From contig CBDCMW010000002.1 of the NCBI GenBank assembly GCA_965219165.1, positions 1,736,001 to 1,800,000 on the forward strand: a DNA stretch of 64,000 nt, written 5' to 3'. The notes beneath the pieces are model-generated. The model did not search any database. It was not told the DNA's origin and saw nothing but the letters and a program-made list of their open reading frames with translations. Position numbers and translations under genes: made by a program. Source of the DNA: Aldehydirespirator sp965219165 (GTDB taxonomy: Bacteria; Actinomycetota; Acidimicrobiia; Acidimicrobiales; Aldehydirespiratoraceae). Below are positions 27,344-35,507 of the stretch, piece by piece (the first letter of the stretch is position 1; every line of letters starts with the position of its first letter).

Positions 27344-27495
27344 TCGCGGCCGGTGGCTTGATCGCGGCCGGTGGCTTGATCGCGGCCGGTGGCTTGATCG
27401 CGGCCGGTGGCTTGATCGCGGCCGGTGGCTTGATCGCGGCCGGTGGCTTGATCGCGTCCGGTGGCTTGATCGCGTCCGGTGGCTTGATCGCAGCC
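27334..27495. repeat. Nine 18-bp tandem repeats at the 3' end of rnd
   Basis: GGTGGCTTGATCGCGGCC is repeated every 18 bp from 27334 to 27478; the last two units start after CGTCC instead of CGGCC, and a degenerate tenth (GGTGAAAGG) follows. The TGA in unit 1 ends RNase D. All units keep one frame open beyond the stop (AAGGLI repeated), so read-through would add a repetitive tail. The rest of the 285-bp gap to the next gene holds only its promoter. Confidence 0.95.
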
Positions 27496-27584
27496 GGTGA
27501 AAGGGCTGGTGGCCTGATCGTTCGACGGCTGTCGGGCGCACTGACGCAACGGGCGGCGCGGGTGGTCCAGCAGCACCGATTTGG

Positions 27585-27590
27585 TACACT
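27585..27590 (+). promoter_or_regulatory. Extended -10 promoter of the small acidic-tail gene
   Basis: TTTGGTACACTGGG contains a TACACT hexamer 39 bp before the GTG at 27629. The -35 position 17 bp upstream (GTGGTC) is weak. Confidence 0.4.
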
Positions 27591-27628
27591 GGGAGCCCTG
27601 CGAATCCGTCAAACCGGGAGTTGGGGCC

Positions 27629-27817
27629 GTGAAGAAGGGGCGACACCGAAGGTATGAGGAGGCCCGCAAGTTCAAGCGCTCACGGGCAGACGACCTCGAA
27701 GGGCTGATCGAATCCTTCAACGAACCAGACGACTACGTGAAGCCCGAGCACGCGTCCTGGGCCGAGGAGTTCGCTGACGAGGAGCTTGCCGAGGTGGAGT
27801 TCGCCGACGACGACTGA
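27629..27817 (+). CDS. Small protein with basic head and acidic tail
   Basis: 62 aa, unrecognised. Starts MKKGRHRRYEEARKFKRSRA, strongly basic, and ends EEFADEELAEVEFADDD, strongly acidic. It looks like a small RNA- or protein-binding adaptor, but no family is recognised. GTG 27629 has GGGAG 8 nt upstream and a plausible promoter before it, which makes the reading frame credible despite its size. Confidence 0.65.
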   Translation: MKKGRHRRYEEARKFKRSRADDLEGLIESFNEPDDYVKPEHASWAEEFADEELAEVEFADDD

Positions 27818-27878
27818 CCTCCGGGTGGCTAAATGGATTGCTAGCCAAATCCGAGGTCGGGACGGGACTTGATGTCAC

Positions 27879-27905
27879 ATCCCTATGGGATCTCCCTATG
27901 GGATC
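27879..27905. repeat. Tandem hairpin-forming 14-bp repeat
   Basis: ATCCCTATGGGAT occurs twice in a row (27879-27891 and 27892-27905 with one change). Each copy can form an ATCCC/GGGAT stem with a TAT loop. It lies between the convergent small-protein gene and the amidohydrolase gene, at the left edge of the lower-GC island, and could be a terminator or a junction mark. Confidence 0.6.
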
Positions 27906-27949
27906 ACGGGAGCATGAGCAAAGCCCACGAAACACAGGGCACATCAAGG

Positions 27950-29341
27950 CTATCTGAGGAGAGGTGCTGAGATCCCAGCCCGTCGGAGGAGGTCCGAGGC
28001 CCTTGCTGCTGCCTCATCCATGATCGACTGCTCGTCGACCAACGAGCACCTTCCATCCTCGTAGATGATGTCGCCGCCCACGATGGTCATGTCAACATCC
28101 GAGCCTCGCGCCGCGTAGGCAAGAGTCGCAATGGGATCAGACAAGGGCTGAAGGTGCGGCCGATTCACGCCAACCACGGCGATGTCCGCGAGGAAGCCGG
28201 GTGCCAAGACGCCTGCATCGATCCCCATGTATTCGGCTCCGGTCTTCGTTGCCATCTCAAGCGCTTCGTGAGCATTGGACACGAGGGGGTTCAGCGTGTG
28301 GGCCCGTTGCAGGAGGATTCCATGTTTCATGCATTCGAACAGGTCCTGTCGATGACCGGCGGCAGGACCGTCAGTACCGAGACCCACCACCGCGCCAGAG
28401 TCCCTAAGGCTCCGCAGGCGCATGATGCCGAGCGGAAGATACTGATGCGAAACTGGACAGTACGCGACTCCGGTGGACGTTGCCCCCAGCCTTTCGACCT
28501 CCTGATCATCTAGCCAGATGCCATGTGCTATCGTTCCGTGCGATTCGAGCAGGCCCTCTCGGTGTAACCACTCGATCGGTCGGAGGCCAAATGCTTCCAA
28601 ATAGACCTGTGGATCAAGCTCAATCTCTGAACAGTGCGTGTGCCAACCGGTTCCCATCTCAATCGCAAGCTCGACCGAGCGGCGAACCAAGTCTTGGTCA
28701 ACGTAGGCAATCATGATGGCAGATGGCCATATCTCTACCCTGCTGCCGGAGGGTCGAGCGTTGATGCCGTCTCGAGTCATGTCCAACTCATCGGCGATGG
28801 AGTACTTGAAGAGGGACTCGGCGAGATGCTTGCGCGCGATGTCAGTAAGTGGACCCCACATGCCCCGAGCCACCGCGCCCCGAAGTCCTACGGTCTCAAT
28901 CGCGTGCGCCACTGAGAGGGTTGTCTCGAGGTCAGCGGGCGCGTAGTGATTGTCCAGGACGGTCGTCGTTCCTGACCTGGCGGCTTCTATAGCTCCTAGC
29001 TGAGCGGCGACGGTGGCGTCCTCGGATGTAATCGCCGCAGCGTACGGCCACATGAACTCCCTAATCCAAGAGACGAGCGACAGGCCCTCTCCGAGGCCGC
29101 GTCCAAGACTCTGGAAGAGATGGTTATGACAGTCGATCAAGCCTGGCATCACAATCTTGTCGGTACAGTCGACTCTCCGCTTCGCTGAGAGAGAGACTTC
29201 GCTCGAATCGCCGACGGCCACGATTGTCTCGCCACTGATGGCTACGGTCCCCCGAGGGATTAGGGGGCGCGATTCGGCCATTGTGACGACTATCCCACCA
29301 TCGAGTACGAGGTCACACTCTGCCGGGACAGGATGATTCAT
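27950..29341 (-). CDS. Amidohydrolase of the TRZ/ATZ (8-oxoguanine deaminase-like) family
   Basis: 463 aa metal-dependent hydrolase. Metal ligands are in MPGLIDCHNHLFQSLGRG (His-x-His), GWHTHCSE, IAHGIWLDD and VGLGTDGPA. This set belongs to deaminases and dechlorinases acting on triazines, guanine, 8-oxoguanine or S-adenosylhomocysteine, so an amino-heterocycle substrate is likely. ATG 29341 has GGAGG 10 nt upstream. It follows the GcvT-like gene by 70 bp on the same strand and probably shares its promoter at 30564. Base composition is lower in G+C than in housekeeping genes nearby. Exact substrate unknown. Confidence 0.85.
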   Translation of the reverse strand: MNHPVPAECDLVLDGGIVVTMAESRPLIPRGTVAISGETIVAVGDSSEVSLSAKRRVDCTDKIVMPGLIDCHNHLFQSLGRGLGEGLSLVSWIREFMWPYAAAITSEDATVAAQLGAIEAARSGTTTVLDNHYAPADLETTLSVAHAIETVGLRGAVARGMWGPLTDIARKHLAESLFKYSIADELDMTRDGINARPSGSRVEIWPSAIMIAYVDQDLVRRSVELAIEMGTGWHTHCSEIELDPQVYLEAFGLRPIEWLHREGLLESHGTIAHGIWLDDQEVERLGATSTGVAYCPVSHQYLPLGIMRLRSLRDSGAVVGLGTDGPAAGHRQDLFECMKHGILLQRAHTLNPLVSNAHEALEMATKTGAEYMGIDAGVLAPGFLADIAVVGVNRPHLQPLSDPIATLAYAARGSDVDMTIVGGDIIYEDGRCSLVDEQSIMDEAAARASDLLRRAGISAPLLR

Positions 29342-29411
29342 GAGGGTTAGACCTCCATCAAAGGGGGATGCTTGGTGTAGCGAGACTATTTCAAATCAGA
29401 CGCGGCTGACG

Positions 29412-30512
29412 CTAGAGGCGCGGACGCTCTCGCTTGGGGTCGTAGATCGGAAGAATGTGGACGGCCGCTCGGAGGCGCTCCCCATCGCCCGTTACGACAT
29501 CTAGCTGGTTCCCCTCGTGGGCTGCGTCTGAGTCCAGGATTGCCAAACCGATGACGCCATAGTCGGGGCTGAGAGCCGGACTCGTCAGCGTACCCACCGG
29601 CGTATCACCCTTGAGCACCGTGGCATTGGCATCTGGCACGCGGTCCCCTTCGACCTTGAGCGTCTTCATCCTTCGAGGCGGATTGTCGGCCAGACCCTCG
29701 AGGGCCTCACGACCGAGGAAATCCCGGCTCAGCGCGACCAGACGATCCCACGACACGTCGTATGGGGTGAGAGCCCCAGGGGCGTAGTCCTCCTCGTAGA
29801 CCACAATCCCCGATTCGATGCGTTGGATATTGGCAGCCGCCGTTCCATAGGGTGTCGCGCCGGCCTCGACCACAGTTGACCAGAGCCCGGGCGCATCCTC
29901 GGGCGACACGAACAGCTCGTAGCCCAATTCTCCCGTGAAACCGGTTCGTGAGATCCACACTGGAACTCCGCCGATCTCGACCTTCTCGGGTATGAACCGA
30001 AAGTACTTCAGAGGAGCCAGGTCGATCGGGGTCAGCTTGGACAAGAGCTCGCGTGATCGAGGACCCTGCACCTGGATCAGCGGCATCTCGAGCGTGACAT
30101 CCTTGATTGTCACGTCCAGTCCATGGGTAACCTCGGCGAAGTGCTCTTGGAGGTCCCACCTGTTCGTCATTACCCAGCACCGATCATCTGCCAACCGGAA
30201 GACCGTGGCATCGTCGATCATCTTGCCATTTGCGTCTAGGAAGGGCCCGTAACGGATCTGCCCGACACTGAGGCCCAAGATGTCATTGGTGCATGCACGT
30301 TGGGCCGCCACGAGGGAGTCCGGCCCGGTCCACTCCCATTCGATCAGGGAAGACACGTCCGCGGCGCCAACGCCCTCCCGAATCGCGCGGTGCTCTCCTA
30401 TGACATCCCCGAAGCTCTCCGTCCAGATCCAGCCCCAGAAGCTCGTGAACGTTGCCCCCATGGCTGCCTGCACGTCGTACATCACTGATCTTGCAAGCGC
30501 TCGGTTTGTCAT
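29412..30512 (-). CDS. GcvT-family folate-dependent methyltransferase
   Basis: 366 aa, aminomethyltransferase fold: family members move a one-carbon unit from an N-, O- or S-methyl donor to tetrahydrofolate. Visible marks are AADVSSLIEWEW near the N-terminus, LIQVQGPRSRELLSKL, SRTGFTGELGYELFV and the glutamate-bearing IQRIESGIVVYEEDY. The last departs from glycine-cleavage T protein (G-x-x-L-Y-G-x-D), and no gcvH or gcvP is near, so a dedicated demethylase is more likely. It is divergent from the BMP operon, 448 bp away, and has its own palindromic operator. The donor is unknown. Confidence 0.85.
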   Translation of the reverse strand: MTNRALARSVMYDVQAAMGATFTSFWGWIWTESFGDVIGEHRAIREGVGAADVSSLIEWEWTGPDSLVAAQRACTNDILGLSVGQIRYGPFLDANGKMIDDATVFRLADDRCWVMTNRWDLQEHFAEVTHGLDVTIKDVTLEMPLIQVQGPRSRELLSKLTPIDLAPLKYFRFIPEKVEIGGVPVWISRTGFTGELGYELFVSPEDAPGLWSTVVEAGATPYGTAAANIQRIESGIVVYEEDYAPGALTPYDVSWDRLVALSRDFLGREALEGLADNPPRRMKTLKVEGDRVPDANATVLKGDTPVGTLTSPALSPDYGVIGLAILDSDAAHEGNQLDVVTGDGERLRAAVHILPIYDPKRERPRL

Positions 30513-30563
30513 CGCTGTGTGCCCTTCTGTCGCAGGTCAGGCCCAGCGACCGTTCCGGGTGGG

Positions 30564-30582
30564 TCTGACGTATTACGTCAGA
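30564..30582 (-). promoter_or_regulatory. 19-bp palindromic operator before the GcvT-like gene
   Basis: TCTGACGTATTACGTCAGA is a perfect palindrome about 50 bp upstream of the ATG. Its half-site with flank, ACGTCAGATGAT, is shared with the operators at 30721 and 40099. The island's GntR/HutC regulator is the obvious candidate ligand-responsive repressor. Confidence 0.65.
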
Positions 30583-30618
30583 TGATAACCGCCGATGGCT
30601 TGCAGTGGAGGGTCGTGG

Positions 30619-30798
30619 GGGTTCGCCTGAACCCCTGCTGGATCCTCAACCACGCCCCTTCGCAGGAATTCGCGCCTGTTCGGGCCTTGCACGGATGCGA
30701 CCCCCCTGTTAGGTTCAACGTCTGACGTCAGATGATGACGGATGGGGGGGCACGTTATGACGGCAGGCCCGAGGTGCTGCGGTGGAACTCCTTCGCGG
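30619..30798 (+). repeat. Island promoter module, copy 1 of an inverted ~180-bp repeat
   Basis: From GTTCGCCTGAACCCCTGCT through TTCGCGG this DNA matches the reverse complement of 40034-40213 with few differences. It is noncoding and holds the promoter and operator of the BMP operon. Within the 448-bp gap 30513-30960 I see no gene; it contains this module, the 19-bp operator and a leader with AAAGGAG before the BMP gene. Confidence 0.85.
30687..30732 (+). promoter_or_regulatory. Promoter and overlapping operator of the BMP/MetVF operon
   Basis: TTGCAC (30687-30692), a 17-bp spacer and TAGGTT (30710-30715) are followed at once by the palindrome TCTGACGTCAGA (30721-30732), which would cover the transcription start. 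A repressor bound there would block RNA polymerase. The same arrangement recurs on the other strand near 40.1 kb. Confidence 0.65.
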
Positions 30799-30960
30799 AG
30801 AATCGGAGCCGGACGAACTGGAGTCTGGCCCTTCGAGCGTGTGACGACACCCGCAATCAGTTGACGCCTTGGGACTCGAGCCACGCGACATGGAACGGCT
30901 CAGAACAGGGTCCCAGAGCCCAATTCCCCTCCGCGTAGGAGAGGGAGAAAGGAGTCCAAA

Positions 30961-32055
30961 ATGCACACGAAATACAGGCGAGGAGGATGGAGGCTGCTGT
31001 TGGCGCTGACCGCGGTGCTGGCGTTGGTTGCGGCAGCGTGCGGCGATGACAGCGAGACGACGACCAGCCCAACGACCACGGTCGCTGAGGAACCTGAGCC
31101 TGTGGTCGAGGAACCTGAGCCTGTGGTCGAGGAACCAGAGCCTGTGGTCGAGGAACCAGAGGCTGAGGGTATCCAGGTCGCTCTGCTGGTTGCCGGGGTG
31201 GTGACGGACCTGGGGTTCTTCCAGGTTGTCTATGAAGCGGCTGTCGCAGCGACGGATGCGGGCGGTCACGAACTTGCAGTCACGGAGCGGGTTGAGGCCG
31301 CCCAGACCGTCGAGGCATTGCGCGGGTACGCCCGGGACGGATTCGATCTCGTCATCGGGGCAGGTGAGGAGTTCACCGCGCCCGCAATAGAGGTGGGACC
31401 CGAGTTCCCCGATACGTTCTTCGGGGTGATCAACGGCAACGATTCGACCGACAACGTCGCCAGTTTCGTGATCGACCAGAAGGCGTTGGGATACCTGAGC
31501 GGTGTCCTCGCCGCGATCGAGTCCGAGACCAGAACCGTGGGCGTGATCAATGCCCTCGAGTTCGAATCGACCTCTAGGCTGCTCGCCGGATTCGAAGAGG
31601 CCGTTGCCGAAACGGCACCCGATGTCAACGTCTTGTCCGTGTACACGGGCGACTTCAACGATCCGGCGCTGGGTAAGGCGGCAGCCGCCGCAATGATTGA
31701 CGAAGGCGCCGATGTGCTCGTCAACGCTCTCGATCTCGGAGCTCAAGGCGTGATCGAGGCAGCCCAGGAGGCGGACAATGTGCACCTCATCGGGTTCTTC
31801 TCCGATCAGGCTGCGGGCTTCGAGGTTCCGGAGTTGTACTTCACGAGCGCGATCGCCAGCTGGCCGGCGGCGACGAAGAACCTGATCGAAATCGCTGCGA
31901 GCGGCGAAATTCAAGGTCAGGTCTACGTGCTCGATGTGAAGGACGAGCGCTTTGCCTACCTCGCCCCGTACGGACCGGACGTATCTGAGGAGGCCCAAGC
32001 GGAAGTAGACGCAAAGCTCGCCGAAATCCGCGCCGGAAATATCACCTTTCCGTAG
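30961..32055 (+). CDS. BMP-family substrate-binding lipoprotein of an ABC importer
   Basis: 364 aa. Lipoprotein signal peptide with lipobox AAAC (Cys27), an acidic linker of 7-residue EEPEPVV repeats (about 43-70), then a periplasmic-binding fold of the BMP/PnrA/NupN type, starting IQVALLVAGVVTDLGFFQ and containing DLVIGAGEEFTAPA and VDVLVNALDLGAQG-like segments. Relatives bind purine nucleosides or related bases. AAAGGAG lies 6 nt before ATG. First gene of an operon running to 36323; the matching permeases and ATPase are on the opposite strand at 36363-40004. Confidence 0.9.
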   Translation: MHTKYRRGGWRLLLALTAVLALVAAACGDDSETTTSPTTTVAEEPEPVVEEPEPVVEEPEPVVEEPEAEGIQVALLVAGVVTDLGFFQVVYEAAVAATDAGGHELAVTERVEAAQTVEALRGYARDGFDLVIGAGEEFTAPAIEVGPEFPDTFFGVINGNDSTDNVASFVIDQKALGYLSGVLAAIESETRTVGVINALEFESTSRLLAGFEEAVAETAPDVNVLSVYTGDFNDPALGKAAAAAMIDEGADVLVNALDLGAQGVIEAAQEADNVHLIGFFSDQAAGFEVPELYFTSAIASWPAATKNLIEIAASGEIQGQVYVLDVKDERFAYLAPYGPDVSEEAQAEVDAKLAEIRAGNITFP

Positions 32056-32101
32056 TCCAGCATTCTGAGCTCCAAGCATTGGAGCGAGAGGGGAAATGAA
32101 C

Positions 32102-33007
32102 ATGGTGGCCTCCGCCGCCCGACCGCGCTCGGTTCTCGTATGTTTGCCGGGACCGGCCGACGACAAGAGTTGGTCCGAGGCGGCGGCGCGGGGGGCGGAG
32201 GCCGCCCTCAAGGGCAACGCGGAGTACCGCATCGTGGAATCCCTGGCACCGGACTTCGGCGATTGGTCTGTTGTTCTGGGGCACGGGATCGCGTACGAGA
32301 AACTGCTTGCTCACGCGGCATCCGAATTTCCAGAGAAGACATTCGTATTGTCCGACGACCCAGGACCCGGCAATCGAGCCGATCAAACCAACATCTCGTA
32401 CGTCGACTGGCAGTGGGGGCAAGCCACCTACCTCGGTGGAGTGCTGGCGGCCCGACTATCCAGGTCGGGCCGCGTCGGGTTCATTGCCGGCACCTCAGCC
32501 CTGACACAAAGGCGAACCTTCGCTGGCTTCGCTGCCGGAGCTGAGGACGCCAACCAAGACATCGCGGTCCTGGGCGCTTATGCCGGTGCCTTCGAGGACC
32601 GAGAGCGAGGCGAGCGGCTAGCGGCCGCCCTCCTGAACGAAGGTGTCGATGTCATCGCTCACACCGCGGACATCACGGGCGCTGGCGCGATGGACGCAGT
32701 AGAAGAGGCTGATGAACTCGGTATCGGATTTCTGAACAGCGGAGAGGGAGAGCGGCGAGCCGTCGCTGGATTCATCGATAGCGACATCGAGAATTGCATA
32801 GAGCACATATTGACCACAATTCTCAGCGGAACACAGCCGCCAGCCGTATTCGAATTCGGGGTTGCCAGTGGATTGCTCCGATTCAACACCAACCCTAGTC
32901 TCGTCCCTGCTGAAGTCATTTCCGAGATCAAGTTGCTCAACAAACAAATCGCTGCCTCAGAGCTAAACTGTGCCTCTCGTATGCGCCCCTCGGAGGAACT
33001 GGAATGA
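32102..33007 (+). CDS. BMP-fold protein without signal peptide
   Basis: 301 aa. Same fold as the lipoprotein before it (for example YVDWQWGQATYLGGVLAARLS, GRVGFIAGTSALTQRRTFAGF and EGVDVIAHTADITGAGAMDA), but the N-terminus is MVASAARPRSVLVCLPGPAD with no signal peptide or lipobox. It should therefore stay in the cytoplasm. ATG 32102 is preferred because GAGAGGGG lies 8 nt upstream; an ATG at 32096 is too close. The stop overlaps the next start as ATGA. It might sense or carry the imported compound inside the cell; this is inference. Confidence 0.8.
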   Translation: MVASAARPRSVLVCLPGPADDKSWSEAAARGAEAALKGNAEYRIVESLAPDFGDWSVVLGHGIAYEKLLAHAASEFPEKTFVLSDDPGPGNRADQTNISYVDWQWGQATYLGGVLAARLSRSGRVGFIAGTSALTQRRTFAGFAAGAEDANQDIAVLGAYAGAFEDRERGERLAAALLNEGVDVIAHTADITGAGAMDAVEEADELGIGFLNSGEGERRAVAGFIDSDIENCIEHILTTILSGTQPPAVFEFGVASGLLRFNTNPSLVPAEVISEIKLLNKQIAASELNCASRMRPSEELE

Positions 33008-34434
33008 CCGCTACAACGCGACGTGGCCGCCTAGAGCACTTTGCTTCTAGGCACCCCAGCGCCTGGTCGGCTCTCGCTCGTGTGCTCTCTCCATTGGAGC
33101 ACGTGATAAAGAAGCCCCTCTGGGGTTGTGAAATGTGCGGGCAGTGCATCCTTCACGAAACCGGGCTCACTTGCCCAATGGGATGTCCCAAGTCGATGAG
33201 GAATGGTCCCTGCGGTGGCCTCGGACCTAACGGCGAGTGTGAAGTCATACCAGACATGACATGCGTCTGGTTGAAGGCCCATCGTCGCGATCCGAAACTG
33301 CCATGGAAGGGTCACATCAAGGCCCTTCAACCGCCGGTAGATTGGTCACTAAAGGGATCTTCATCTTGGCTCAACTTCCTTTCCGGTCGTGACAACCATG
33401 TGGCAGTCGAATTTCCACGAATGCGGCAGCGATTGTCTGAGCAAACCCGAACGGACGGGAACTTTGAAAAGTATCTGAACGACAGAAATAGATGGGTCGT
33501 GGTCGGTGAGATCAATCCACCAGATAGCGCCAATGTAGATCAACTTGTGGAGTTCGGAAAAGGACTCAGCGAAGTAGTCGATGTCGTCTCCGTAACGGAG
33601 CATCCCAGCGCTCGAAATCATATGTCTAGCCTGCCTGCCGCCGCCGCGCTGGAGCGGGCCGGCATAGAGACCATATGTACGTTTACGTGCCGCGACAGGA
33701 ACCGTATCTCGCTCCAAGGCGATCTCCTCGGCGCTGCCGCGCTGGGGATTCGAAACGTGTTGCTTGTTACTGGCAACCATATGGTGGTGGGCGATCATCC
33801 AAACGCAAAACCCGTGTTCGACCTCGACTCGATCAACCTGCTCCGCGTAGCCAAACGGCTTCGCGACGAGGGAATGTATGAGAGTGGCCGTGCGCTGGAC
33901 ACACCGCCCCATCTGTTGTTGGGCGCGGTCGCGGCACCGTTCGCGGCTCCAAGAGAAGACCGACCTTCGAGAGTCAGGAAGAAGGTATCAGCTGGCGCAG
34001 ACTTCGTCATCACTCAACACGTCTTCGAAATCGATGTCTTCCGCGATTTTGTCCGCCGACTTGTTGACCTCGGGGTGACTGAGACAATCAGCCTTCTGGC
34101 CGGAATTGCTGTTCTGCCCTCACCGGAGGTCGCCCATCGGTTGAACAAGGTACTGACCGGTTTCACAATTCCGGACAAGACCGTTCGCCGTCTTGAACAG
34201 GCCAAGGATCCTCAGGCGACTGGAATCGAAATCTCGATCGAAACGATCCAGCAGCTTCAGGAAATTCCCGGCTTGAGCGGGAATCTCATCGCTGCTCTGG
34301 CGTCTGGAACCCACGTGATGACTTCAGGAGTCGAAGAAGTTGAAATCACCAGGGCCGTTGTTGCCGGGGTTGGGATGCTAGAGACCGCCGCGGTGAGGAC
34401 TCCGGATCTGGCAGAGGATCGGGGACACACATGA
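33004..34434 (+). CDS. MetV-MetF fusion: cysteine-rich domain plus methylenetetrahydrofolate reductase
   Basis: 476 aa. Residues ~35-105 are the cysteine-rich MTHFR_C/MetV domain: WGCEMCGQCILHETGLTCPM, CPKSMRNGPCGGL and a later CEV...C. From residue ~155 follows a MetF-type TIM barrel (VVVGEINPPDSANVDQLVEF, VTEHPSARNHMSSL, NVLLVTGNHMVVGDHPNAKP). MetF reduces 5,10-methylene-THF to 5-methyl-THF or runs in reverse. In acetogens MetV is a separate partner of MetF. Joined to the GcvT-like gene in one regulon, it should process the folate-bound methyl group. Overlaps both neighbours by ATGA. Confidence 0.88.
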   Translation: MTATTRRGRLEHFASRHPSAWSALARVLSPLEHVIKKPLWGCEMCGQCILHETGLTCPMGCPKSMRNGPCGGLGPNGECEVIPDMTCVWLKAHRRDPKLPWKGHIKALQPPVDWSLKGSSSWLNFLSGRDNHVAVEFPRMRQRLSEQTRTDGNFEKYLNDRNRWVVVGEINPPDSANVDQLVEFGKGLSEVVDVVSVTEHPSARNHMSSLPAAAALERAGIETICTFTCRDRNRISLQGDLLGAAALGIRNVLLVTGNHMVVGDHPNAKPVFDLDSINLLRVAKRLRDEGMYESGRALDTPPHLLLGAVAAPFAAPREDRPSRVRKKVSAGADFVITQHVFEIDVFRDFVRRLVDLGVTETISLLAGIAVLPSPEVAHRLNKVLTGFTIPDKTVRRLEQAKDPQATGIEISIETIQQLQEIPGLSGNLIAALASGTHVMTSGVEEVEITRAVVAGVGMLETAAVRTPDLAEDRGHT

Positions 34435-35480
34435 GCGTTATCACTGTCCTTGGCGAGATTGATGATTCAGAACTCGGTGTCGTGCTACCTCACGAACACC
34501 TCCTTTCCAACGCAACAATGCAGTGGATGAAACCCCAAGGTCCGGACAAGTTGCTCGCGTCTCTCCAGCCGCTTTCGCCCGAGCATCGCGTCCGTTCGCA
34601 GATGGAGCCATTCTTCTATCGGGACGTGTTGTCATCACCGGATCCGCTCGAGGCGATCGGCGGACTTCAACCGTTTCGCGAAGCCGGAGGGAGAACGATC
34701 GTCGACGTCAGCCCCCCCGCGTTCGGCCGCGACCCCATGGCGCTCAAGGCCATCTCCGAGTTGTCGGGCCTGAATGTCGTCATGGGATGCGGTGAATACG
34801 TTGAGGGCGCGCATTCGCAGTACGTGGCGGTCTGCAGTATTGGGCAGATTCGAGACAGCTTGATCGGCGAAATCGTGGAAGGGGTTGGAAACACCGGTAT
34901 TCGCGCCGGAATCATCGGCGAGATCGGATCGGGCAACCCTGTCACAGCAGCAGAGAAGAAGGTTCTGCGAGCAGCCGCGCAGGCACAGCTGGCGACCGGA
35001 GTTGCGTTGAACATACATCGCTCCGTATTTCCAGACCCCAATGCGGGAATCGACGCGCTACGGGTCGTCCTCGATGAAGGCGTGGACCCGGCCCGCGTGG
35101 TCATGAGTCACTGCGACGAGAGGCCCGAACCTGAGTTCTCCTTGGAAGTTGGCAGTCATGGGGCGTTCATTGAGCTCGACACTTTCGGTATGGAGCATTG
35201 GGCTGCCAACTGCATACAACGGGGTCGACCTGTTCAACGCGCCTTCGACCGTGATCGCGTAGACTTGATGAAAACCATCGTCGAGGCCGGATATATCGAA
35301 CAACTATTGATATCGCAGGACGTATCCATGAAGACCCAACGCCTGACCTATGGAGGTGCAGGTTATGCGCACATCTCCAGGAACATCGAGCCTGTACTGC
35401 TACAAGAAGGTTTCACGCGGGAAGATCTGGCCGTTATTCGCGTGGACAACCCGCGCCGGATGCTCCGCATCAGTCGCTGA
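34431..35480 (+). CDS. Phosphotriesterase-family metallohydrolase
   Basis: 349 aa, amidohydrolase superfamily, PTE-like. Metal ligands: VVLPHEHLLS (His-x-His), GIIGEIGSGNPVTAAEKKVL (the Glu sits where other members use a carboxylated Lys), NIHRSVF, MSHCDE and LISQDVS. Related enzymes open lactones or cleave amide or phosphoester bonds. In this operon it probably acts downstream of the amidohydrolase on a ring-opened or lactone-like product. Start ATG overlaps MetV-MetF by ATGA. Substrate unknown. Confidence 0.82.
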   Translation: MSVITVLGEIDDSELGVVLPHEHLLSNATMQWMKPQGPDKLLASLQPLSPEHRVRSQMEPFFYRDVLSSPDPLEAIGGLQPFREAGGRTIVDVSPPAFGRDPMALKAISELSGLNVVMGCGEYVEGAHSQYVAVCSIGQIRDSLIGEIVEGVGNTGIRAGIIGEIGSGNPVTAAEKKVLRAAAQAQLATGVALNIHRSVFPDPNAGIDALRVVLDEGVDPARVVMSHCDERPEPEFSLEVGSHGAFIELDTFGMEHWAANCIQRGRPVQRAFDRDRVDLMKTIVEAGYIEQLLISQDVSMKTQRLTYGGAGYAHISRNIEPVLLQEGFTREDLAVIRVDNPRRMLRISR

Positions 35481-35507
35481 GAGACCGAGAGGAAACGGCA
35501 CGGACCT

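Noticed and set aside
27334..27495. Array resembling a CRISPR
   Set aside because: Units are 18 bp with no unique spacers, so it is a simple tandem repeat; no cas genes are present.
27340..27657. 105-codon AAGGLI-repeat ORF after rnd
   Set aside because: It arises from the 18-bp repeat frame and has no start signal; the real gene downstream starts at 27629.
29707..30180. 157-codon minus-strand ORF in the GcvT-like gene
   Set aside because: Alternative frame of a clearly conserved enzyme.
30961..32055. BMP lipoprotein as a sugar-binding protein
   Set aside because: The sequence pattern and the YufP/YufQ-like permeases fit the BMP/nucleoside class better than sugar-binding families.
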